Shown one piece after another: positions 17,606 to 27,549 of a DNA stretch of 64,000 bases; positions within the stretch are counted from its first letter, which is position 1; each line of letters opens with the position of its first letter. A program made the translations under genes and the position numbers. The notes beneath the pieces were generated by a model, which was not told where the DNA came from, searched no databases, and was given only the letters and a program-made list of their open reading frames with translations. Location: contig NZ_JAHCAQ010000015.1 in the NCBI RefSeq assembly GCF_019634845.1, positions 1 through 64,000 on the forward strand, written 5' to 3'. The DNA comes from Dokdonella sp. Its GTDB lineage: Bacteria > Pseudomonadota > Gammaproteobacteria > Xanthomonadales > Rhodanobacteraceae.

Positions 17606-17668
17606 GAAACGTACCGCGCCGATGGGTGGCTGCGGCGGCGCGATCGGCGCCGAAACTGACGCTGAATG

Positions 17669-19465
17669 TCAGGCTTGGACCGTTTCGTCCGCCGCCACCG
17701 CCGCATCGCGGCCGCCACGCTGCTGCAACTGCCACAACTGGGCGTAGCGGCCGCCGTCGGTCAGCAGTTGCTGGTGGCTGCCGCGTTCGACGATGCGGCC
17801 ATGCTCGATCACGATGATCTGGTCGGCATGCACGATGGTCGACAGGCGATGGGCGATGACCAGTGTGCTGCGGCCACGCGCGATCTCGGCCAGTTCGTGC
17901 TGGATCGTTTTCTCGGTGCGGGTGTCGAGCGCGCTGGTGGCCTCGTCGAAGATGAGGATCGAGGGCTGCTTGAGCAGCGTGCGCGCGATCGCCACGCGCT
18001 GCTTTTCGCCGCCCGACAGCTTGAGGCCGCGCTCGCCGACGTTGCTGTCGTACCCGTGCGGCAACGACTCGATGAAGTCGTGGATGTGCGCCGCGCGCGC
18101 GGCAGCGATGACCTCGTCGCGACTGGCGGTGGGGCGCCCGTAGGCGATGTTGTAGTAGATCGTGTCGTTGAACAGCACGGTGTCCTGCGGCACGATGCCG
18201 ATCGCTGCGCGCAGGGAGGCTTGGGTCACCTCGCGGATGTCCTGGCCGTCGATCGTGATGCGGCCGCCACTGACGTCGTAGAAGCGGAACAGCAGCCGCG
18301 CCAGCGTCGACTTGCCGGCACCGGTGGTGCCGACCACCGCGACCGTATGCCCGGCCGGGATGCACAGGTCGATGTCGTGCAGGATCGTGCGCTCGCTCTG
18401 GTAGCCGAACTCGACGTGTTCGAAGCGGATCTCGCCTTCGCGCATCGCCAGCGGCACGGCAGCGGGCGCGTCGTCGACCTCGCGGCCCTCGGCCAGCAGC
18501 TCGAACAGGCGCTCGATGTTGATGAGTCCTTGCTTGACCTCGCGGTAGACCATGCCGAGATAGTTGAGCGGTGCGGCAAGCTGCAGCAGGAAGGCGTTGA
18601 CGAGCACGAAGTCGCCGATCGTCATGTTGCCGGCGATGACGCCCTGCGCCGAGCGCCACAGCAGCAGGGTGAGGCCGAGCGCGACGATCGTGGCCTGGCC
18701 GACGTTGAGCACCGCCAGCGTCTTCATGCTCTTGACGGTGGCCTCCTCGTAGCGCACCAGCGCGGCGTCGTAGCGTGCCTGCTCGTGCGCCTCGTTGCCG
18801 AAGTACTTGACCGTTTCGTAATTGAGCAGCGAATCGACCGCGCATTCGTTGGCTTCGGTGTCGGCGGTCTTGGCCGCGCGGTAGTAGCGCATGCGCCATT
18901 CGGTGATCGAAAAGGTGAAGCCGATGTAGGCGACCAGGGTCGCCAGCGTAATCGCGGCGAAGCCCCAATCGAAGCGCGAGATCAGGATGCCGCACACCAG
19001 GCTCACCTCGAGCAGCGTCGGCAGGATCGTGTAGATGGTCCAGTCGAGCAGGTCCGAGGTGGCGGTCATGCCGCGTTCGATGTCGCGCGCGACGCCGCCG
19101 GTGCGGCGATCGAGGTGGAAGCGCAGGCTGAGCCGGTGCAGATGCTCGAAGGCCCGCAGCGTGATGTTGCGCGAGGTGCGCGCCAGCACGCGCGCGAACA
19201 CCACCTGGCGCAATTCCTGGAACAGCGCCATGCCGAGCCGGAACGCGCCGTAGGCCAGCAGCAGCGCGAGCGGAATCAGCAGCGGGCGGGGCGTGATGTC
19301 GAGCGCGTCGACCAGGTGCTTGAGCACGATCGGCACGCCGATCGCGGCCAGCTTGCCGGCCACCAGCAGCGCGAGCGCCACGCCGACACGCCAGCGGTAG
19401 CGCCAGACCTCGGGCCACAGGCGACGCAGCACGCCCAGCGTGTCGATCGAGGCGGGTGGGCTCAT
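17669..19465 (-). CDS. Atm1/HMT1-type ABC exporter (fused TM and ATPase)
   Basis: Encodes 598 residues. Six TM segments span residues 25-310 and carry the Atm1-family signature DSLLNYETVKYFGNEAHE. The ATPase domain has Walker A VGTTGAGKS, Q-loop VPQDTVLFN, signature LKLSGGEKQRVAIAR, Walker B ILIFDEATSALD and the switch His in VIAHRLSTI. Bacterial Atm1-like exporters move glutathione or glutathione-metal complexes and support heavy-metal tolerance. The protein works as a homodimer in the inner membrane. It lies 63 bases downstream of the pseudo-receiver start on the same strand. Confidence 0.93.
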   Translation of the reverse strand: MSPPASIDTLGVLRRLWPEVWRYRWRVGVALALLVAGKLAAIGVPIVLKHLVDALDITPRPLLIPLALLLAYGAFRLGMALFQELRQVVFARVLARTSRNITLRAFEHLHRLSLRFHLDRRTGGVARDIERGMTATSDLLDWTIYTILPTLLEVSLVCGILISRFDWGFAAITLATLVAYIGFTFSITEWRMRYYRAAKTADTEANECAVDSLLNYETVKYFGNEAHEQARYDAALVRYEEATVKSMKTLAVLNVGQATIVALGLTLLLWRSAQGVIAGNMTIGDFVLVNAFLLQLAAPLNYLGMVYREVKQGLINIERLFELLAEGREVDDAPAAVPLAMREGEIRFEHVEFGYQSERTILHDIDLCIPAGHTVAVVGTTGAGKSTLARLLFRFYDVSGGRITIDGQDIREVTQASLRAAIGIVPQDTVLFNDTIYYNIAYGRPTASRDEVIAAARAAHIHDFIESLPHGYDSNVGERGLKLSGGEKQRVAIARTLLKQPSILIFDEATSALDTRTEKTIQHELAEIARGRSTLVIAHRLSTIVHADQIIVIEHGRIVERGSHQQLLTDGGRYAQLWQLQQRGGRDAAVAADETVQA

Positions 19466-19567
19466 CGGTGCTGCCGCAAGCCGTTCGTCGGCTGGTTTGC
19501 ACGGTCTCGGCCGGTGCGCCGCAATCGGGCTATGATGCGGCTCTCGGCCATCGATGGAGCAAGGCTC

Positions 19568-20008
19568 ATGCGTGCTATCTCACTGATTGTTGCTGGCTTG
19601 TTGTTCGGTGGCAGCCTGGTGGCGCCGCTGCCGGTCATGGCCGCGGACGGCAACACCGTGGCACCGGAAGACGCCCGCGTGTTCTTCGTCGACCTCAAGG
19701 ATGGTGACACGGTCCCGCGCACGTTCAAGGTCAAGTTCGGGGTGCACGGCATGGCTATCAAGCCCGCCGGTGACATGAGCCCCAACAGCGGCCACCACCA
19801 TCTGTTCATCGACGAGAGTGAGTGGCCGGCCGCCAACGAGCCGATCCCGGCCGATGCCCACCACAAGCATTACGGGGCGGGGCAGACCGAGGATACGCTG
19901 ACGCTGGAACCGGGTCCGCACCTGCTGCAACTGGTGTTTGCGGACGGCCGCCACATGCAGTTCGATCCGCCCGTCGTGTCGCAGGCGATCACGATTCACG
20001 TGCAGTGA
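19568..20008 (+). CDS. Secreted DUF4399 protein
   Basis: Encodes 146 residues, starting at 19568 with GGAGC about 8 bases upstream. A Sec signal (MRAISLIVAGLLFGG...PVMAA) precedes the mature domain, whose DUF4399 hallmarks are VFFVDLKDGDTVPRTFKVKFG, GMAIKPAGD, SGHHHLFID and LEPGPHLLQLVFAD. The family is a small periplasmic beta-sandwich of unknown function. The GHHHL motif suggests metal binding (inference). Transcribed divergently from the ABC exporter. Confidence 0.85.
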   Translation: MRAISLIVAGLLFGGSLVAPLPVMAADGNTVAPEDARVFFVDLKDGDTVPRTFKVKFGVHGMAIKPAGDMSPNSGHHHLFIDESEWPAANEPIPADAHHKHYGAGQTEDTLTLEPGPHLLQLVFADGRHMQFDPPVVSQAITIHVQ

Positions 20009-20017
20009 CGCGAGCTT

Positions 20018-20041
20018 GGCGCGGGCCGGGCGGCCCGCGCC
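20018..20041. terminator. GC-rich hairpin between convergent genes
   Basis: A perfect 10-bp stem (20018-20027 with 20032-20041) and 4-base loop between the convergent DUF4399 and DUF885 genes. No T-tract, so a bidirectional or Rho-assisted terminator is only likely. Confidence 0.4.
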
Positions 20042-20074
20042 GCAACGGGCGCCAGCGCGGCGCCCGTCGGCGTG

Positions 20075-21883
20075 TCACTGGATCGGCAGGTCGAACATCA
20101 GCTCGCGCACGTAGCGCACCGGCGGCGAGCCGAACGACAGCACCGCGTTGTTGTAGCGTGCCGGGCTGTAGTCCTGGCCCCAGCGCTGCTGCGCATCGCG
20201 GCGCAGGTCGAGGTGTTCCTGCCAGCCGACGAAGTAGGTCGGCAACTGCGTCGAGGTGAGCTGCGCGCGCACCCATTTGGCGGCCGCCTCGCGCTCCTGC
20301 TGGAAGGTCTGCACGGTCATCAGGTGCATGGCCTGCTCGCGCGTCATGCCATCGACATGCACGCCCTGGTCGAGCAGGGCATTGGCGATCACGCGCAGGT
20401 TCCACTTGAGATGGATCAGCTCGAACAGCGGGTCGCGGTCGAGGAAACCCTGTTCGACCATGAGCTGCTCGGCATAGACCGCCCAGCCTTCGATGAAGGT
20501 GCCCGAGCCGAGCACGGCGCGCAGCACCGACGGATACTTGTTGGAATGCCATAGCTGCAGGTAGTGGCCGGGCATGGCTTCGTGCACGGTGAGCTCGGCG
20601 ATCGAGCGCGTGTTGTATTCGCGCAGGAACGAATCGACCTGCTGCCGGGTCCAGTCGGCGGGAATCGGCGACACCGCATAGAACGTGGCCAGTCCCTTGT
20701 CGAGCGGGCCCGGCGAGTCGCAGTAGGCCAGCGCCACGCCGCGTGCGAATTCGGGCATTTCGATCACCTGCAGCGGTGCATCGGGCACTTCGACCAGATC
20801 GTGCGCGCGCACGAAGTCGGTGGCCTTGGCCAGCTCGGCCTTGGCGGTGGCGATCACCTGGTCGCGGGCCGGCCGCTCGGCATAGGCCAATTCGAGCGCG
20901 GCCTGGATCGCGGCCTGCTGCTGGGCCGGACTCGGTTTTTCGGGCAGCGCCGGTGCCTTGCGCTTGCCGCGCAGCACCTCGCGTGCGATTGCATACATCT
21001 GCGCCCGCGTGTCGGTGAGCGCCTGCTCGGCACGTTGGCGGATCTCCTGCCGGCTCAGGGTGGAATTGAGCGAGAAGGCGAGCTTGGCGTCGTACATCGC
21101 CGCGCCGATGCGGAATTCGCCCTTGGCCTTGGGCACGAGTTCGCTGTCGAGCCAGTGCTGGTTGGCCTCGACTGCTTCGCGCAGGCCGGCGATCGCCGCC
21201 TGCAGACGGGCGCGCTCGGCCTCCGGCAGCTCGGCCGCATGCGGCGCGATCTGTTCATCGACGATGCTGAGCACGCCCTGGTTCTGCCTCGCCGCCGTTT
21301 CGGCGTGGATCTTCGGCACCAGGGCCGGGTCGAGATTGGCGCGCATCTGCGCATACAGTGCCGGCAGCTTTTCCATGCGCGCCGTGGCGGCGCGCAGGCG
21401 CTGCGGCAACGGTGCGAAGTCGCGCGCCATCAGCGAGAACAGCGCATTGCCGGCGATGCCGCTGTAGAGCAGCGGGTTGCGCGCCCACTCCTGCGCGTTC
21501 TGCGCGCTCCAGATGTCGGCGCGCAACTGGTTGCGCAGGATCGCGTAATCGACCTGGTTTTCGCGCGACAGCCGCGCCGGGTCGAGATGCTCGAGGTCGG
21601 CCAGTGTTTGTTGCGCGAGCGCCAGCGCGTGTTCGCGTCCGGCCGCGCCGAGGTCGTCGATGTCGCTGTCGTAGCGATGCTCACCGAACGCGGTGGCGCT
21701 GACCGGGCTGGCCTGCAGCATGCCGTCGAGCCAGCGCGAGGACAGGGTGACGAACTGCGGGTCGGCGCTGACCGCCGCTGCGGCGGCGCTGACCGCGGGT
21801 GTGGCCTGCGGTGCCCGACTGGCCTGCGGTGCGCAGGCGGCAAGGGCCAGGGCAAGTGCGGTGACGAGAGGCAGGCGGGACAT
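20075..21883 (-). CDS. DUF885 metallopeptidase-like lipoprotein
   Basis: Encodes 602 residues. The start at 21883 follows AGGAG and gives a lipoprotein signal (MSRLPLVTALALALAAC). DUF885 proteins are helical, gluzincin-like and about 600 residues long. Here the metal-binding HEAMPGH lies at residues 434-440, followed by GSGTFIEGWAVYAEQLM as expected. Probably an envelope-anchored metallopeptidase or hydrolase with unknown substrate. The next gene upstream on the same strand starts 23 bases before it, so the two are likely cotranscribed. Confidence 0.88.
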   Translation of the reverse strand: MSRLPLVTALALALAACAPQASRAPQATPAVSAAAAAVSADPQFVTLSSRWLDGMLQASPVSATAFGEHRYDSDIDDLGAAGREHALALAQQTLADLEHLDPARLSRENQVDYAILRNQLRADIWSAQNAQEWARNPLLYSGIAGNALFSLMARDFAPLPQRLRAATARMEKLPALYAQMRANLDPALVPKIHAETAARQNQGVLSIVDEQIAPHAAELPEAERARLQAAIAGLREAVEANQHWLDSELVPKAKGEFRIGAAMYDAKLAFSLNSTLSRQEIRQRAEQALTDTRAQMYAIAREVLRGKRKAPALPEKPSPAQQQAAIQAALELAYAERPARDQVIATAKAELAKATDFVRAHDLVEVPDAPLQVIEMPEFARGVALAYCDSPGPLDKGLATFYAVSPIPADWTRQQVDSFLREYNTRSIAELTVHEAMPGHYLQLWHSNKYPSVLRAVLGSGTFIEGWAVYAEQLMVEQGFLDRDPLFELIHLKWNLRVIANALLDQGVHVDGMTREQAMHLMTVQTFQQEREAAAKWVRAQLTSTQLPTYFVGWQEHLDLRRDAQQRWGQDYSPARYNNAVLSFGSPPVRYVRELMFDLPIQ

Positions 21884-21906
21884 GGCGACTCCTGGTGCGG
21901 CGGGGT

Positions 21907-23919
21907 TCAATGCGGCGCGGCGAGGTCGATGGCATAGGTGCTCGTGCCATCGCCATTGTCGTGCAGCAGGCGGATGCCGGCGAGGCCGGCGGCTTCGGCC
22001 AGCGCGAGCTTGCCGCTGGCCGAGACGAACGTGATGGGGCCGCGCGTGTGCACCGCAACGAAGCGCCAGTTGCGGTCGGCGCCGTCGCGGTCGCGGCGCA
22101 GGTGTTGGCGCGCGCGTATCCAGTCGATCAGCACCTCGCGGTTGCCGTCGGGCGCGGCCAGCACGATGTTGCTGCCATCCAGGCCCGGGAACTTGCCGCC
22201 GCCGCTGGCGCGGTAGTTGTTGGTGACGACGATGAATTCCTGCTGCGGCTGAACCGGCTTGCCGGCATGGCGCAGGTCGGTGATGCGCGCGCCGGCGGGC
22301 TGGGTCACGTCGATCGCGTAGCTGATGCCGTTCTGGATCACGTCGAAGTTGTAACCGGAGAAGCTGCGGTTCACCAGCGGCTGCGGCGCGGTCTGCTGCG
22401 GGTCGATGCGGTTGAAGCGGCCGGCCGCGCGTTCGAGCCAGCCCTTGAGGGTGGCGCCGTCGATCTTCACCGCCGTCAGCGTGTTCGGGTACAGGTAAAG
22501 GTCGGCGGCGTGGCGGATCGCGATCGGACCGGCGGGCACGTCGGTGTAGTCGCTGGCGCCGCCGAAGCCGCTGCGGAACGGCGCCGCGGCGGAGACGACC
22601 GGCAGCGCAGCGTACTGCGGCAGGCTCTGTGCAACGTAGCGCCGCACGTAGTCGGCCTGGGCCTCGTTGACGACCTGCAGCGCCGTGACGTCGCCGACGT
22701 CGGCGAAATAGCTCGTGAGGGCGAAATCGCTGTCGCCGATCGGGGTGGCGACGTACTGGCGCGTGGCTTCGTGCACCGATTCCACCAGCGGCGCGATGGC
22801 CGGGTCGGGCGCGACATGGCTGCCGTCGGCGTTGCGGATGTCGCGCACCTGCGAGCGCGTCGCGGCGGTGTCGATCGTCCAGTGTCCGTCCTTGCGCAGC
22901 AGCGCCAGTTCGATGATGCCGAGGCTCTTGCCCCAGTAGTTGCCCATGACCGCGGGCTTGCCGTGGATCAGGCCGCGTTCGTCATCGACGCCGGCGATGT
23001 TGGCGAAGCGCTTGTGCCCGGCGCGGCCGGCTTCGGGAAACACCGTGTGCGAGTGGCCCAGCAGCAGCACGTCGATGCCCGGTTCCTGCGCGAGGTAGAG
23101 GTTGGCATTCTCCATCTCGGGGCTGTAGTGGCTGCGATCGATGCCGCCATGCGAGATCGCCACCACGAAGTCGACGCCCTGCGCGCGCAGTTCGGGCAGG
23201 AACTGGCGCGCGGCCTCGACCAGCCCCTTGCTGTAGACCTTGCCTTCGAGGTTGCGCTTGTCCCACAGCATGATCGTCGGCGGGGTGAAGCCGATGATGC
23301 CGATCCGTACCGGCGCCTCGACGCGGCGCCCGTCCAGATCGAGCCGCAGCGTGCGCTCGAGCACGGCATAGGGCGGATAGATCGGGCGATCGTCGCGCGT
23401 GCTGAACACGTTGGCGAGCACGAGCGGGAAATGCGGCCCCGCGCAGTCGCGCGATGTCACGCCGTCGACGTTCATCGCCTGATCGCTGACCTGGGCCAGG
23501 AACGGCAGGCCGTAGTTGAATTCGTGGTTGCCGATCGTGCCGCCGTCGTAGCCGAGCGCGTCCATCGCGCGGTACATGGCCAGTTCCTCGGCGCAGCCGA
23601 CCGGATGGACGAGCGCCTGGTAGTCGGCCAGCGCGGTGCCCTGGATGGTGTCGCCGGCGTCGAACAGCAGGCTGTTCGGATACTGCGCGCGAGCCTGCCG
23701 GACCAGCGTCGCCGCGCGCTCGAAACCGAGGCTCGGGTCGGCCTTGTCCTGGTAGTAGTCGTAGCTGCGGATGTTGGAATGCAGGTCGGTGGTCTCGAGG
23801 ATCGCCAGCTGCGCGCGCGTGCCGTCGGGCACGGCCGGGCGCTGCGCGGTGGTGGCGCAGGCGGCCAGCGCGGTCAGCGCCAAGAGCAGCGGCAGACGGG
23901 TTGCGGAGCGAAGCTTCAT
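21907..23919 (-). CDS. cpdB: 2',3'-cyclic-nucleotide 2'-phosphodiesterase/3'-nucleotidase, lipoprotein
   Basis: Encodes 670 residues from 23919, where a lipoprotein signal (LLLALTALAAC) begins. The N-terminal calcineurin-like phosphoesterase has ETTDLHSNI, LFDAGDTIQG, TIGNHEFNYG, AISHGGIDRS and LLGHSHTVFPE. The C-terminal 5'-nucleotidase substrate domain includes YTDVPAGPI...DLYLYPNT and ISYAIDVT. CpdB enzymes salvage extracytoplasmic nucleotides. E. coli CpdB is soluble and periplasmic, so the lipid anchor is a difference. Likely in operon with the DUF885 gene. Confidence 0.87.
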   Translation of the reverse strand: MKLRSATRLPLLLALTALAACATTAQRPAVPDGTRAQLAILETTDLHSNIRSYDYYQDKADPSLGFERAATLVRQARAQYPNSLLFDAGDTIQGTALADYQALVHPVGCAEELAMYRAMDALGYDGGTIGNHEFNYGLPFLAQVSDQAMNVDGVTSRDCAGPHFPLVLANVFSTRDDRPIYPPYAVLERTLRLDLDGRRVEAPVRIGIIGFTPPTIMLWDKRNLEGKVYSKGLVEAARQFLPELRAQGVDFVVAISHGGIDRSHYSPEMENANLYLAQEPGIDVLLLGHSHTVFPEAGRAGHKRFANIAGVDDERGLIHGKPAVMGNYWGKSLGIIELALLRKDGHWTIDTAATRSQVRDIRNADGSHVAPDPAIAPLVESVHEATRQYVATPIGDSDFALTSYFADVGDVTALQVVNEAQADYVRRYVAQSLPQYAALPVVSAAAPFRSGFGGASDYTDVPAGPIAIRHAADLYLYPNTLTAVKIDGATLKGWLERAAGRFNRIDPQQTAPQPLVNRSFSGYNFDVIQNGISYAIDVTQPAGARITDLRHAGKPVQPQQEFIVVTNNYRASGGGKFPGLDGSNIVLAAPDGNREVLIDWIRARQHLRRDRDGADRNWRFVAVHTRGPITFVSASGKLALAEAAGLAGIRLLHDNGDGTSTYAIDLAAPH

Positions 23920-24088
23920 GGCAGGGAGTTCCCGGGACAGTGCGGCGCGGGCCGCGCGGCGCGCAGCGGCGTGGGCGGCGGTTGCCGAATTGGCGCAGGA
24001 TAGGCCATCGGACGCGGGCTTGGCCACGGCCCGCGCGCGATGGCATGGTTCGTGCTGGCTGCAGATGAGGCTGGAGCGGAGAACGGAC

Positions 24089-24451
24089 ATGACACGCACG
24101 ATGCTGCTGACCGCACTGCTGCTGCTTGGCGGCTGCGCCGCCGCGCCGTATCGACCGTTGGTCGACGACGGCGTGAGCCGTGGCGACTACGCGCTGGACC
24201 TGGCCGACTGCGAGGCGTTGGCGGCGCAGCGCCCGGCCGCCGCGCAGGCGGCGGGCGGCGCGGTCGCCGGCGCCGTCATCGCCGGCCTGCTGGCGGCGGC
24301 GGTGGGTCTGCGTGGCGATGATGTCGGTCGCGTTGCGGCCTGGGGCGCGGCCAGCGGCGGCATCGATGGCGCGGCGTATGGCGCCGCCGAGCAGCGCGCG
24401 ATCGTCGCCCGCTGCCTTGCCGGACGCGGTTACAACATCGTCGCCGACTGA
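24089..24451 (+). CDS. Small glycine-zipper lipoprotein
   Basis: Encodes 120 residues. MTRTMLLTALLLLGGC is a lipoprotein signal. The mature part has conserved-looking Cys residues (DLADCEAL, VARCLAGRGYN) and an Ala/Gly zipper-like hydrophobic middle (AGGAVAGAVIAGLLAAAVG). Such glycine-zipper lipoproteins sit in the outer membrane, but no function can be assigned. Its 3' end overlaps the convergent regulator gene by 22 bases. Confidence 0.75.
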   Translation: MTRTMLLTALLLLGGCAAAPYRPLVDDGVSRGDYALDLADCEALAAQRPAAAQAAGGAVAGAVIAGLLAAAVGLRGDDVGRVAAWGAASGGIDGAAYGAAEQRAIVARCLAGRGYNIVAD

Positions 24452-27396
24452 GCAGCGCCCGGCGCCGCGCCGAAGTCGCGCCACGCAACCGGCATGGCGC
24501 CGGGCGCGGGTCTGGCAGGCGCGTTGGCATGCGTGGGCACGCGCGCAAGTCGCGCGACGATCCAGCCGAAGCCGTGTGCCCTGGCATCGGCATCGAGCGC
24601 ATGGCGCAGCGCGTCCGCCGCCGGCGTGCCGCTCGCGGCGGCCAGACTTTGCACCTCGGCCAGACGCGCCTCGAGCGACCAGCCCAGCCAGTGGCGCCGC
24701 TGCGCATCGGCAGCCAGCGCGCGCAGCCTGGCGATGCCATCCGCCGGGGCCTCGCCCATCGCGTCGAGTTGGGCCAGCGCGATGTCGACCATGAAGACTT
24801 CCTGGCGCTGGTTGGCGCGGCTGCGCAATTGCATCGCTCGTGCCTTGGCGCGGTCGCGCGCGGCGGTGTCGCCGCGGCGCTGTGCGGACAGCGCACGCAA
24901 GGCCTGCGCAATGGCTTCCCCCGCGACGAATTGCGCAGTCGATGCGGTGGCGATCGCGCGGTCGAGCGCTGCGGAGGCGGCGTCGAGCTGGTCGTCGGCG
25001 AGCGCGAGATGGCCGCGCACGAGGTCGGCGTTGAAGGCGATCGTGGCATCGCCGGCGTTTTTCGCGCCAGCCGCAGCCGCATCGATGCCGCTGCGCGCCG
25101 CGGCGAGATCGCCGCGATCCAGCGCAATGAGGGCGCACTCGAACCGCATCGAGGCGACGCCGTCGGCGTTGCCGATGTCGCGAAAGCCGTCGCCGGCCTG
25201 TTGGCACAAGCGTGCGGCCTGGTCGAGATCGCCGCGCAGACGCAGCTCGTCCGCGTACAGGCCGAGCGTGAAGGCGCGATGTGAACGGGCGCCGCTGCGC
25301 TCGTCGAGACTGATCGCGTCGCGGTAGTCCTGCTCGACTTCGTCGCTTGCCGATTCGTCGGCGAGGATCGTGCCGAGTGCGGCCAGTGCCCATGCCTGTC
25401 CGCTCAGGTCGGCAGTTTCGCGCCGCAGGGCGAGCGCCTTGCGCACGGCGGTTTCGGAACCGTCGCGGTCGCCGCCGTTCCACAACATGATGCCGAGATC
25501 GCTGTAGGCGGCCGCTTCGCCGTTGCGGTCGCCGATGGCCTGGTAGCCGGCGAGCGCGCGCTGGTAGGACTCGCGGGCGCGCACCGGATCGGATTGCATC
25601 CACGCGTTGCCGAGATTCTGGTCGACCCAGGCCTCGCCATGCGGATTGCCGACGGCGGTGTAATCGGCGCGCGCCTGCTTGAGTGCCTGCTCGGCGCCGG
25701 CGAGGTCGCCCAGATTGGTGCGGGCGATGCCCAGGCGCGTGCCCGCCTCGGCAGCGAGACCCGGCAGTTCGAGGCTGCGCGCCAGGTCGAGCGCGCGCTG
25801 GGCGTGCGCCGCGGTTTGGGCATCGTCCTCGCGTGCGGAGGCGACCTGCGCCAGCGCGAGTTCCATGCGTGCATCGGGTTTCGCCCCTCGCGCGGCTGCC
25901 CACGTCGCCAGTTCGCCCTGCGCGGTTTCCGCCTTGCCGGCCTGGATCAGCGTGGTGACGAGCTGATAGCGGTATTCGGCATTGCGGGGCCGCAGCGCGG
26001 TCAGTGCGCGCAAGGTGGCGATGGCCTTGTCCCACTCGTGCGTTGCGAGCTGGACCTGCGCGTCGATTTGCAGGCGTTGCTCCTCGGGCAGGCCACCCGC
26101 GTGCGCGGCGGCCTGCTGCGCGGCGGCCAGCGCCTTCGCCTGATAGCCGAGCGCCGACCAGGCTCGTGCGAGGTGGCTGTAGCTTGGGGCGTAGTCGGGC
26201 GCCTGCGCGATCGCATCGAGCAGTTCGTCGCGGGCGCGCGCGGCGTCGTTGCGTCGCATCGCGTCGAGCGCAAGTCCGATGCGCCGGGCGACGTCGGCGC
26301 TGGGCGGCTGCGCGGCGGCGATGCGGTCGAGCTCGTCGCGGTCCGGGCCGACTGCGCCGAGGTGTGCGCGCAGTTCCTTGCCGGCCTGTGCCACCAATGC
26401 CGGCAGTTCGGCCAGCGGCGCCGAGCGGGCCAGCGCAGCGACGACGTGCCCGTCGCGGGTGTCCTGCAGCGTGATGTCCATGCGCAGATCGGGTCGTGTC
26501 GCATCGCCGGAAACGAGATAGCTGCCGCTGAGGACGTAGTCGGCACCGACGCGCTCGCGCAAGCGGTCGAGGCTGCGCGTCGCGTAGCCGCCCGCCGCGA
26601 GCGCGGGCAGGTTGGCGAAGGCGGGACGCACGAGTTCGTCGGGTAGCGCATGCGCGGCGCTGTCGCCAGCCAGTTCGGTCGCGAGCATCTGCGTCAGCGC
26701 TGGAGCGAGCCAGCCGTCGCGCACGTTCTGCGAGAGGTTGCGGAAATCGACGATGACGACACCGCCGTCGGCGGCGACGTCGCGCGGTGCCGGCGAACGT
26801 GGCAGCCATTGCATTGCCGCGACGATCGCGACAAGCGCACCGGCGCTGGCGGCGATCCAGCCCAGCCGGCGCCGTGGCGGACGCGGCGGCGCAGCATCGG
26901 CTGCCTGGGCGGCGTCGGCCGACGTCGTGGTGGCGCCGGACGGCAGCGCCGGGGCAAGCGCATCGGCGGCCGCGGTGGCAACCGCCTGGTCGGAAGGGCG
27001 GGCGACGATAGCGGCCGCAGGCGCGACTGGCGCGGCGGGCCGGTCGAGGTTGTCGCGCGCCACGCGCTCGACCGCGGCGCTGAAGCGATAGCCATGCTTG
27101 GGCACCGTTTCGATGTGGGTGTCGCCGTCGCCCTCGTCGAGCGCCTTGCGGATCAGCCAGATGTGCTTGGTCAGGTTCGACTCGTCGACGAAGCCGCGCG
27201 GCCACAGCACTTGCATCAGCTCGTCCTTGCCGACGACGCGGCCGGCGCGTTCGACGAGCAGCACGAGCGTGTCGAACACCTTCGGCGTCAAGGCGATCGG
27301 CTGGCCGCTGGCGGACAACCGCCGCTCTTCCGGGTCGAGCTCGAACGGGCCGAAGCGGAACAGGGGTTTTTCTTGTTCGGACAAGAGCTTGGCCAC
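24430..27396 (-). CDS. CadC/ToxR-like membrane regulator: wHTH, TM, TPR
   Basis: About 988 residues from a GTG at 27396. The frame is open to 27558, but the upstream part is Pro/Arg-rich and overlaps the divergent promoter. Residues 12-106 are an OmpR/PhoB-type winged helix (FRFGPFELDPEERRL, LTPKVFDTLVLLVER, TKHIWLIRKALD, VPKHGYRF). After an Ala/Pro linker, one TM segment (178-198) follows RRR. The remaining 790 residues carry a periplasmic part and many TPR units (NLGDLAGAEQALKQAR, AYSDLGIMLWNGGDRDGSE). The design fits a one-component regulator binding DNA from the membrane and sensing through TPRs. It is divergent from the delta-60 trio, a possible target. Confidence 0.82.
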   Translation of the reverse strand: MAKLLSEQEKPLFRFGPFELDPEERRLSASGQPIALTPKVFDTLVLLVERAGRVVGKDELMQVLWPRGFVDESNLTKHIWLIRKALDEGDGDTHIETVPKHGYRFSAAVERVARDNLDRPAAPVAPAAAIVARPSDQAVATAAADALAPALPSGATTTSADAAQAADAAPPRPPRRRLGWIAASAGALVAIVAAMQWLPRSPAPRDVAADGGVVIVDFRNLSQNVRDGWLAPALTQMLATELAGDSAAHALPDELVRPAFANLPALAAGGYATRSLDRLRERVGADYVLSGSYLVSGDATRPDLRMDITLQDTRDGHVVAALARSAPLAELPALVAQAGKELRAHLGAVGPDRDELDRIAAAQPPSADVARRIGLALDAMRRNDAARARDELLDAIAQAPDYAPSYSHLARAWSALGYQAKALAAAQQAAAHAGGLPEEQRLQIDAQVQLATHEWDKAIATLRALTALRPRNAEYRYQLVTTLIQAGKAETAQGELATWAAARGAKPDARMELALAQVASAREDDAQTAAHAQRALDLARSLELPGLAAEAGTRLGIARTNLGDLAGAEQALKQARADYTAVGNPHGEAWVDQNLGNAWMQSDPVRARESYQRALAGYQAIGDRNGEAAAYSDLGIMLWNGGDRDGSETAVRKALALRRETADLSGQAWALAALGTILADESASDEVEQDYRDAISLDERSGARSHRAFTLGLYADELRLRGDLDQAARLCQQAGDGFRDIGNADGVASMRFECALIALDRGDLAAARSGIDAAAAGAKNAGDATIAFNADLVRGHLALADDQLDAASAALDRAIATASTAQFVAGEAIAQALRALSAQRRGDTAARDRAKARAMQLRSRANQRQEVFMVDIALAQLDAMGEAPADGIARLRALAADAQRRHWLGWSLEARLAEVQSLAAASGTPAADALRHALDADARAHGFGWIVARLARVPTHANAPARPAPGAMPVAWRDFGAAPGAAQSATML

Positions 27397-27549
27397 AGCA
27401 GGAAATCTGCCAGAAAAATACCAGACAGCCGCCCAAGACGAACGATCCGGCGGCCCGCAAGCATGCGCCGATCGGCACACCGGCGCATGCGCGCCCGCGG
27501 CCGACGCCCGCGCCAACCCCCAAGGCGCCAACAACGGAGGACGTTCGCC